The position numbers and the translations under genes are program-made. The notes under the pieces are model-generated. The model did not search any database. It was given only the letters and a program-made list of their open reading frames with translations, and was not told where the DNA came from. Source: Geobacillus subterraneus (GTDB lineage: Bacteria > Bacillota > Bacilli > Bacillales > Anoxybacillaceae). Taken from it: a DNA stretch of 64,000 bases. The DNA is taken from positions 434,001-498,000 of the forward strand of contig NZ_CP014342.1 of the NCBI RefSeq assembly GCF_001618685.1. The letters run 5' to 3'. Below, one piece after another: positions 58,013 to 64,000 of this stretch. The stretch's first letter is position 1. Every line of letters begins with the position of its first letter.

Positions 58013-59758
58013 TTGCACGCATCACTTGAAACGGCCAAAACAACACCGACGCCCGACTTGGCGGCTATCGGCGCCGCCATTGAAGTCGAGCTGGCCGCCA
58101 TCACGGCGGGAAGGCGGCGGAGAAAAATCATGGCGACGCTTGTCAAAAACGGGCTTGGCATGGTGTTTGGCGATGTCATTGCCCATAAACTGCGGGGGAA
58201 AGAAGGGGACAGTGATTCCTTGCGCCAGATCGGCCGCCGGCTGCGTTTGGCGTTTGAGGAGTTGGGACCGACGTTCATCAAGCTTGGACAGGTGCTCGTC
58301 ACCAGGCAGGATTTGCTGCCGGAGCCGATCACGGTCGAGCTCGAACGGCTGCTTGATCGGGTGCCGCCGATCGAGTTTGCGAAAATCCAGTACATTCTTG
58401 ACCGGGAGCTGTCAGACGGTCTTGAGACGTTTGAATGGATCGAAGAAACGCCGCTCGGCTCGGCATCGCTCGCTCAAGTGTACAAAGCGAAACTCAAAGA
58501 CGGACCGGTTGTCGCGGTCAAAGTCGTGCGCCCGACAGTCGAAAAACTGTTTCAAACCGACATCGCCATTATCAAAAAAATGGCTGCCCGCCTGCAGAAG
58601 CGGCTGCCGCCTGAGTTGCAGGCCGCCCTTGACCTCGGGGGACTCGTGCAAGATTACTACAGCAGCGCCATGGATGAGCTCGACATGACGGGAGAAGCAA
58701 GAAAAATGCAAGAAATGAAGCAAAAGTACGAAAGGAGGACCGAACATGTCACAGTTCCACACGTGTACGAAGCGACGAAAAGCGTCTTGATCATGGAATA
58801 CATTGACGGCTGGCTCATTAAAGACTTTCCTGTCGATTTTCTTACTTTCGAAGAGCGGGTCAACATCATGATCGATCTGGTTCATCATTACGTGCAAACG
58901 ATGCTCGACGGCCATTATCATGCGGATGCCCACGGTTCCAACATCATGATCGACAAACGGACGAAAAAGGCGGTCATCATCGACTGGGGAATGACCGGGC
59001 GGATGGATAGCTTGATGGCACAAATTTTGATGCGCGTCATTTTGCACATCCAGCTCAACCAAGCGGAAGACGCTGCCGAAGTGTTTATGGAGCTCCTGAC
59101 GCCGACCATTTACACCGATGTTGTCAAATTGAAGGATGAGCTACGGACGCTGACGTTAAACTATGTATCCGCCCACCAGGGAAGCAGCCGCTACAATTAC
59201 GGCCGCCTTGTCCTTGAAGCGACGGCGATCGGGTTTCGCAACTACTGCAAAGTCCCGAATGGCTTGGCGCTTTGGGCGAAAGGATTTTCCGCCACCGAGG
59301 GAACGGCGCGCTGGATTTGTCCGGAAATTTCGTACGGCGAAGTCGTCGAGGCGTATGAAATCCCGATTTTGAAGAGCATTCTCGGAAAGCGCTTTAATTT
59401 CCGCGCCAACGCCAGCTTTGTCGCCGAAACGGCGGAAATGATCGCCACCTTCCCGCGCCGGTTCAACAAAGTGCTCGAGACGATGGCGGAAAACAAATGG
59501 CGCATGACCGTGCAGCTGCAAACCGACCCGGTGACGCGCAATACGCTCAATCAAATCGCCAACCGGCTGGCGCTTTCCCTCATCGCGTTTGCCATCATCG
59601 TCGCCACTGGGTTTGTCATTGCCAGCATTCCGAGCGGGACGTTTTTAGGAATGGACAAAACGACGGTCGCCAACATCGGGTTGGCCGCCTCTTTCCTCTT
59701 GGTCGTGTTTCTTTGCTGGAGGCTGTTCCGCACGCGCAAGCAGCGACCATGGTTTTAA
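58013..59758 (+). CDS. ABC1/UbiB-family kinase-like protein
   Basis: This 581-residue atypical kinase-like protein of the UbiB/COQ8 family has the KxGQ-type signature FIKLGQVLVTRQDLLP near residue 90, an Ala-rich nucleotide loop (SASLAQVYKA), the catalytic HADAHGSN, and the metal Asp in IIDWGMTG. Two C-terminal membrane helices follow. Family members help handle membrane lipids such as quinone precursors. The start is TTG 58013, after AAAGGGGGA. Its place between thiolase and alcohol dehydrogenase suggests handling of the pathway's hydrophobic substrate. Confidence 0.88.
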   Translation: MHASLETAKTTPTPDLAAIGAAIEVELAAITAGRRRRKIMATLVKNGLGMVFGDVIAHKLRGKEGDSDSLRQIGRRLRLAFEELGPTFIKLGQVLVTRQDLLPEPITVELERLLDRVPPIEFAKIQYILDRELSDGLETFEWIEETPLGSASLAQVYKAKLKDGPVVAVKVVRPTVEKLFQTDIAIIKKMAARLQKRLPPELQAALDLGGLVQDYYSSAMDELDMTGEARKMQEMKQKYERRTEHVTVPHVYEATKSVLIMEYIDGWLIKDFPVDFLTFEERVNIMIDLVHHYVQTMLDGHYHADAHGSNIMIDKRTKKAVIIDWGMTGRMDSLMAQILMRVILHIQLNQAEDAAEVFMELLTPTIYTDVVKLKDELRTLTLNYVSAHQGSSRYNYGRLVLEATAIGFRNYCKVPNGLALWAKGFSATEGTARWICPEISYGEVVEAYEIPILKSILGKRFNFRANASFVAETAEMIATFPRRFNKVLETMAENKWRMTVQLQTDPVTRNTLNQIANRLALSLIAFAIIVATGFVIASIPSGTFLGMDKTTVANIGLAASFLLVVFLCWRLFRTRKQRPWF

Positions 59759-59916
59759 CGAGAGCGTCGCGGAAATGGGAGAGACACTCCGCACGAGATC
59801 CGATTGGGCATGAGGAGACGATCAGAGCGGGATTCGCCCTCGGCAAACGTTCGTCAAAGGGAAAAAGCGCGTCAAGGGCGACGGGAAAGACGAGAAGTGG
59901 GGAGGGAGGAGAAAGC

Positions 59917-60249
59917 ATGCATGACGATGAACAAGAACAACTGACGATGTCCAAACGAATCGAAGCGTTTTATCGGCAAAGCGGCGGACCGGGAAACCCG
60001 ACGATCCGTCGGCTGTTGGAGAGGCATTTGTTGTATGGAAAAGACCATGGCATTCCCGGAAAACGGGAAGAATTTACGGACGCGTTTCGTGAAGTGTTTT
60101 TGCAGGATCATTCCACCCGCTCGCTCGTTCTCGGGCTGTTCAAGCTGAAAGCCGCCTTCCAGGACGAATGGAACGCCTACCTCGATGCGCTGCGAGGTCA
60201 AGGCGCCGTCCGTGAAGAGGAAGCGGATATGGCGGGCAAGCGGGCGTAA
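59917..60249 (+). CDS. Uncharacterised 110-residue protein in the catabolic cluster
   Basis: I do not recognise this protein. It is soluble, charged and predicted mostly helical (TMSKRIEAFYRQSGG, RLLERHLLYGKDHG, TRSLVLGLFKLKAAF). There is no signal peptide, membrane segment or metal motif. ATG 59917 follows GGAGGGAGGAGA, one of the best ribosome sites nearby, so the gene is likely real; the frame opens much earlier but overlaps the UbiB gene. It lies 27 bases ahead of the alcohol dehydrogenase gene, in the same operon. A partner or regulatory role is possible. Confidence 0.7.
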   Translation: MHDDEQEQLTMSKRIEAFYRQSGGPGNPTIRRLLERHLLYGKDHGIPGKREEFTDAFREVFLQDHSTRSLVLGLFKLKAAFQDEWNAYLDALRGQGAVREEEADMAGKRA

Positions 60250-60276
60250 TATGGGGATGGAAAAGGAGGAAACGAC

Positions 60277-61383
60277 ATGACGAAAGCTGCGGTATTGCAC
60301 CGTTATGGGGAGCCGCTGACAATCGAAGAAGTGGAGGTGGCGAGCCCCAAGCGCGGGGAAGTCAAGGTGAAACTGAAAGCGGCCGGCCTTTGCCATAGCG
60401 ATTGGCACGTCGTCGAAGGCAAGCTCCCTCTGCCGCTGCCGATCGTGCTTGGCCACGAAGGAGCGGGCGTTGTCGAGGAAGTCGGAGAAGGCGTGACAAA
60501 TGTCAAGCAAGGCGACCATGTGGTGCTCAATTGGGTGCCATCGTGCGGCCGGTGTCCTTATTGCCGCCTTGGCCGGCCTGATTTATGCGAAACAGCGGCC
60601 CAGCTGACGGCGACCGGCACGCTGCCGGACGGGACGACGCGCTTTTCCCTCGGCGGAAAGCCAGTCTATCAATTTCTCACCGCCGGGGCGTTCAGTGAGC
60701 GCACGATCGTGCCGGAGCAGGCGGTCATCCCGATCCGTCGGGATGTGCCGTTTGAACTGGCGGCCTTGATCGGCTGCAGCGTCATGACTGGGGTGGGGGC
60801 GGTCATTCATACGGCCCGCGTTCGCCCGGGCAGCACAGTTGCAGTCATTGGCGCCGGCGGCGTCGGCTTCAACATCATCCAAGGAGCGGCGCTGGCTGGG
60901 GCTAAACAAATTATCGCCGTCGACATTGTCGAGGAAAAATTGGCGATGACGAAAACGTTCGGGGCGACGCATACAGTCAACGCCCGCGAGGAAGATGCCG
61001 TCAGCGCCGTGCTCGACTTGACTGACGGCCTCGGCGTCGACTACGCGTTTGAAGCGATCGGCCGCCCGGAAACGATGGCGGACGCGTACAACATGACGAG
61101 AAAGGCGGGAACGACAGTCATCGTCGGCATCGCCGCGCCGCATGAAACGGTGGAGATCAACGCCTTTTCGCTGCCATCCCAATCGAAAACGTTGACTGGT
61201 TCTTGGCTCGGCCAAGGTAATCCCCCGGTCGACTATCCGAAGCTGCTCGACTTGTACGCGGCGGGCAAGTTGAAGCTTGAACCGCTCATCAGCGCTGTCT
61301 ATGCGCTCGAACAAATTAACGACGGGTTCGCCGCCTTAAAGAGCGGGCAAAACATCCGCGGCCTGATCCGCTTTGATGAATAA
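60277..61383 (+). CDS. Zinc-dependent alcohol dehydrogenase (MDR family)
   Basis: This 368-residue medium-chain dehydrogenase carries the catalytic zinc Cys in GLCHSDWH, the GHEGAGVV His-Glu motif, and the structural zinc pattern C-x2-C-x2-C-x7-C in CGRCPYCRLGRPDLC. The nucleotide site is VIGAGGVGFN, and VDIVEEKL with Asp suggests NAD. The long catalytic-domain insert resembles class III or mycothiol-type enzymes. It probably oxidises an alcohol made upstream in the cluster. The start follows AAAAGGAGG. Confidence 0.92.
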   Translation: MTKAAVLHRYGEPLTIEEVEVASPKRGEVKVKLKAAGLCHSDWHVVEGKLPLPLPIVLGHEGAGVVEEVGEGVTNVKQGDHVVLNWVPSCGRCPYCRLGRPDLCETAAQLTATGTLPDGTTRFSLGGKPVYQFLTAGAFSERTIVPEQAVIPIRRDVPFELAALIGCSVMTGVGAVIHTARVRPGSTVAVIGAGGVGFNIIQGAALAGAKQIIAVDIVEEKLAMTKTFGATHTVNAREEDAVSAVLDLTDGLGVDYAFEAIGRPETMADAYNMTRKAGTTVIVGIAAPHETVEINAFSLPSQSKTLTGSWLGQGNPPVDYPKLLDLYAAGKLKLEPLISAVYALEQINDGFAALKSGQNIRGLIRFDE

Positions 61384-61492
61384 AAGCGCACCAAAAAAGA
61401 GCGGCAATGCCTCACGGCGGTCTTCAGCCGAAGGGCTCTGGAATGATCCGTCCCTGCCAGAAGCGGGATTCCGTAAGGCGGCCGTTCATTGG

Positions 61493-61561
61493 GCGACATC
61501 ACCAACTTAGAAGGAATTAGGGATGGGGACAGCGCCTTTACGCGACATCACCAACTTAGAA
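61493..61561. repeat. Pair of 20-base direct repeats
   Basis: GCGACATCACCAACTTAGAA occurs at 61493-61512 and again at 61542-61561, 49 bases apart, in the gap before the third SCP2 gene. The unit resembles the right end of the 132-bp element (ACATCAC, then a purine-rich A-G-A-A-A-G-G tail). Two copies are too few for a CRISPR array. The rest of the gap (61384-61492) shows a GC hairpin around AGCGGG but no gene. Confidence 0.65.
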
Positions 61562-61574
61562 AGGGGAAAACGAT

Positions 61575-62003
61575 ATGCCGATGTTTCAAAGTGAGCAAGA
61601 GCTGTATGACGTTCTCGGTCGCTTTTTTGAAAAAGTGGCGGAGACGGAAGAATCGAAACAATTGATCGCTGGAATGGAGTTGGGAGCTGGCTATGACGCG
61701 TTTGTCCAGTACGTGTTCCATAAGCCGGAAGCGAAAATTACGTGGACGCAAGAAAACGGGAGGCTGAAAATCGTCTGCGGCGAGACGGACTTGCGGCCGG
61801 AGCTCATTTTTGAGCAGACGGCGGATGTCGGGCATAAGTTTTGGCTTGGGAAGCTCGACTTGCAGCAGGCGCTCGCCCGCCAGCAAATCAAAGTGCAAGG
61901 CCCGCTCGTGAACGCGTTGAAAGTGCTGCCGCAGCTTGACGCCATCTACCCGGCGTACCGCGAATATTTGCAGGAAATCGGACGAAGCGATTTATTGCCG
62001 TAG
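61575..62003 (+). CDS. SCP2-like lipid-carrier protein, third copy
   Basis: This 142-residue protein has an SCP2-type C-terminal half (ELIFEQTADVGHKFWLGKLD and VLPQLDAIYPAYREYLQEIG), similar to the protein at 49817. The N-terminal helices (SEQELYDVLGRFFEKVAETE) may form a short extra domain. It has no signal peptide. The start follows AGAAAGGGG, located inside the second direct-repeat unit. It lies between alcohol and aldehyde dehydrogenase genes and may present hydrophobic substrates to them. Confidence 0.72.
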   Translation: MPMFQSEQELYDVLGRFFEKVAETEESKQLIAGMELGAGYDAFVQYVFHKPEAKITWTQENGRLKIVCGETDLRPELIFEQTADVGHKFWLGKLDLQQALARQQIKVQGPLVNALKVLPQLDAIYPAYREYLQEIGRSDLLP

Positions 62004-62066
62004 CGGCCTGTTGATTCAGCGCCCGATCGATCGGGAGCGTGGAGCGATGAAAAGGAGGAGATGACA

Positions 62067-63554
62067 ATGATTTCCGCTCAAACGACAGAAGCGGATTTAT
62101 GGATTGATGGAGAATGGCGGCCGTCCTCAAGTGGCGAACGGTTTGACGTCATCGATCCAGCGACGGGCGAAGTGACGGCACGCGTCGCCAACGCTGGGGA
62201 AGACGATGTTGACGCGGCGGTTGCTGTCGCACAAGAGGCGTTTTTGGATCAGCGCTGGCTGGCGATTCCGCCGCTCGAGCGCGGGCGCATCTTGCGCCGC
62301 ATTGCTGAGCTGATCCGCCAGCATCACGATGAGCTGGCCCGGCTGATGACAAGGGAAAACGGCATGCCGATCAACATGGCGCGGTTTATCGAAATTCCGC
62401 TCGCCGCCGATTGTTTCGACTTTTTCGCCTCGCTTGTCGTCAAGCCGCAAGGAGAGGTGCTGCCGTTTTCCGTTGCCGGCGCGGCGCCCGATTATATGGC
62501 GTGGACGATGAAAGAGCCGATCGGGGTGGCGGGACTGATTACGCCATGGAACTTCCCGCTTTTGATGCCGGCATGGAAAATCGCCCCGGCGCTGGCGGCG
62601 GGCTGTACGATGGTGCTAAAACCGGCGCCGGAAACGCCGCTAACGGCGCTCAAACTTGCCGAACTTTGCCAGGAAGCCGGCGTGCCGGACGGCGTCGTCA
62701 ACGTTCTGCCGGGGCGGGATGAAGCGGGCAAAGCGCTCGTCCGCCATCCGAGCGTGCCGAAGATCGCGTTTACCGGCGAGACGGCAACGGGGCGCCATAT
62801 CTTGCAGGCGGCCGCCCCCCACATTAAGCGGGTGACGCTCGAGCTCGGCGGCAAGTCGCCGAACATCATCTTTGCTGATGCGGATCTCGAGCAGGCGGCA
62901 AAAAGCGCGCTGTTTGGCGTGTTCTACAACTCCGGGCAAGTATGCCAGGCCGGGAGCCGCATTTTAGTCGAACGGCCGGTGTACGAAACATTCGTTCAGC
63001 TGTTGGCCGACCGGGCCAACACATTGCGAATGGGCCCCGGGATGAACGCGCGCACTGACATTGGTCCGGTCGTCAGCCGCGAGCAGTACGACAAAGTGCT
63101 GCACTACATCGATATCGGCCGGCAGGAGGGAGCGAAACTGGTGGCTGGGGGGAGCGCGCGGCCGGAGCTCGGCGGCTACTTTATCGAGCCGACGATCTTT
63201 GCCGATGTCAAGCCATCGATGCGCATCGCCCGTGAAGAAATTTTCGGCCCGGTGGCGGCGGTTATTCCGTTCGAGGATGAAGAAGAAGCCGCTTCCATTG
63301 CCAATGATACGATGTATGGCTTGGCAGCAGCGGTGTGGACGAACGACATCAAGCGGGCGCTCCGCTTAGCGCGCCGGGTGAAAAGCGGAACGGTATGGAT
63401 CAACACGTATCAAGTGCTGTCGCCGACCGCCCCGTTTGGCGGCTATAAGCAGAGCGGCCTCGGCCGCGAGCTCGGGATGCAGGCGCTTGAACCGTATTTG
63501 GAGACGAAAACCGTCATTTGCGACGTAAACGACCGGCCGATGACTTTGTTTTAA
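62067..63554 (+). CDS. Aldehyde dehydrogenase
   Basis: This 495-residue NAD(P)-dependent enzyme oxidises an aldehyde to an acid. The catalytic cysteine is C293 in NSGQVCQAGSR, the general-base Glu is E259 in LELGGKSPN, and the cofactor region is WNFPLLMPAWKIAPAL. FGGYKQSGLGRELG is the typical C-terminal block. ATG 62067 has eight bases of spacing after AAGGAGG; ATG 62061 is too close. It follows the alcohol dehydrogenase and carrier genes, and R2lox follows it. Confidence 0.94.
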   Translation: MISAQTTEADLWIDGEWRPSSSGERFDVIDPATGEVTARVANAGEDDVDAAVAVAQEAFLDQRWLAIPPLERGRILRRIAELIRQHHDELARLMTRENGMPINMARFIEIPLAADCFDFFASLVVKPQGEVLPFSVAGAAPDYMAWTMKEPIGVAGLITPWNFPLLMPAWKIAPALAAGCTMVLKPAPETPLTALKLAELCQEAGVPDGVVNVLPGRDEAGKALVRHPSVPKIAFTGETATGRHILQAAAPHIKRVTLELGGKSPNIIFADADLEQAAKSALFGVFYNSGQVCQAGSRILVERPVYETFVQLLADRANTLRMGPGMNARTDIGPVVSREQYDKVLHYIDIGRQEGAKLVAGGSARPELGGYFIEPTIFADVKPSMRIAREEIFGPVAAVIPFEDEEEAASIANDTMYGLAAAVWTNDIKRALRLARRVKSGTVWINTYQVLSPTAPFGGYKQSGLGRELGMQALEPYLETKTVICDVNDRPMTLF

Positions 63555-63565
63555 GAGAGGGGTTT

Positions 63566-63697
63566 AAAAGACCGGTGACAACCAGCCGGTTCGCTCGGTT
63601 TGCGAGAAGCCGAAAGGGAGCGCGTGATGGTGCTGCAAAATGTTTCCGCTTGAGAAACGCGGTTGAGAGCACCTTTTTCCCTTACATCACTAGCCTT
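63566..63697. repeat. Structured intergenic repeat, copy 3 of 3
   Basis: This 132-bp element lies between the aldehyde dehydrogenase and R2lox genes. GCCGGTTCGCTCGG...GCGAGAAGC and GTTTCCGCTTGAGAAAC form two hairpins, and GGTGCT (63629-63634) pairs with AGCACC (63668-63673). The end TCACTAGCCTTC is a near inverse of the left end of copy 1. The R2lox ribosome site (AAAGGAGG) begins just after it. Confidence 0.7.
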
Positions 63698-63715
63698 CAA
63701 AGGAGGAGAAAAGCG

Positions 63716-64000
63716 ATGACTCGCCATGATGGATTTCAAACGGTGAAAGGAACGATCGATTGGGAGCATCCGATGTACAAATTGTATGAAAAGGCGAAGC
63801 GCAACGGGAAATGGAATCCGGCCGACATCGATTTCAGCCAAGACAAAGAAGATTTCGCCCGTTTGACAAGCGAAGAAAAGATCGTGGCGCTGCCGCTCGT
63901 CGCCGGCTTTTCCGCCGGAGAAGAGGCGGTGACGCTCGATATTTTGCCGATGACGAACGCCCTCGCGCGCCAAGGGCGGCTCGAGGATGTCCTGTTTTTA
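63716..64000 (+). CDS. R2-like ligand-binding oxidase (5' part, cut by window end)
   Basis: This is the first 95 residues of a protein that I recognise as R2lox, a ferritin-fold Mn/Fe oxidase related to ribonucleotide reductase R2. The Geobacillus kaustophilus homologue has a known structure with a long-chain fatty-acid-like ligand. The segment AGFSAGEEAVTLDIL places the metal ligand at E69 and the valine that forms the Val-Tyr ether crosslink at V72. It is most likely part of the lipid-type cluster. The start follows AAAGGAGGAG. The native substrate of R2lox is unknown. Confidence 0.88.
   Translation, partial: MTRHDGFQTVKGTIDWEHPMYKLYEKAKRNGKWNPADIDFSQDKEDFARLTSEEKIVALPLVAGFSAGEEAVTLDILPMTNALARQGRLEDVLFL

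Noticed and set aside
57544-58395. Minus-strand reading frame of 283 codons
   Set aside because: It is antisense to the thiolase and UbiB genes, with low-complexity Arg/Ser composition.
61493-61561. Possible CRISPR repeat
   Set aside because: Only two copies, with no further repeat and no cas gene nearby.

Overview
The window is a chromosomal segment of a thermophilic Bacillaceae bacterium, almost certainly Geobacillus of the kaustophilus/thermoleovorans/caldotenax group. Three things support this: gene order follows the Bacillus subtilis ytlP-ackA region nearly gene for gene, the sequence is GC-rich, and the tyrosyl-tRNA synthetase is a near match to the classic B. stearothermophilus enzyme with the Asn48/Ala51 pair I remember for B. 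caldotenax. The species call is inference; I could run no search.

Bases 1-24989 are conserved core: the pepV 3' end, an MFS transporter, thpR, a ytlQ-like gene, pullulanase amyX, ytmP, ytzH, trmB, ytnP, a PepSY protein, ytoP, a DUF84 NTPase, ytpQ, ytpR, sftA, murC, the ytxGHJ stress operon (with a sigma-B-type promoter), aroA, ccpA, and the acetate switch acuCBA facing acsA (with a cre-like site at the acsA start). A complete IS1182-family element (25246-27043) lies between acsA and a class A PBP gene.

Bases 27052-49450 continue the core: PBP, a T-box leader and tyrS, rpsD with a structured leader, a GAF-GGDEF diguanylate cyclase, free Met-sulfoxide reductase, hisJ, ezrA, a NifS-type desulfurase, thiI, sspA (sigma-G promoter), an AMP-forming acyl-CoA synthetase, nadK2, sppA, yteJ, ytfI, gerW, tpx, ytxK and ackA.

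Bases 49800-64000 break from the B. subtilis order and form a catabolic island: three SCP2-type lipid-carrier proteins, an acyl-CoA ligase, two overlapping acyl-CoA dehydrogenase genes (the first without the usual catalytic glutamate motif), enoyl-CoA hydratase, an SDR, a thiolase, an ABC1/UbiB kinase, a 110-residue unknown, a zinc alcohol dehydrogenase, an aldehyde dehydrogenase and the start of an R2-like ligand-binding oxidase (R2lox). The order suggests a route from a hydrophobic substrate through alcohol, aldehyde, acid and acyl-CoA to thiolysis, with R2lox as a possible first oxidase. This is the most interesting system in the window.

Three copies of an intergenic element of about 132 bp, with imperfect inverted ends and a conserved inner hairpin, sit at 535-668, 49459-49590 and 63566-63697. 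Two of them bracket the catabolic island.
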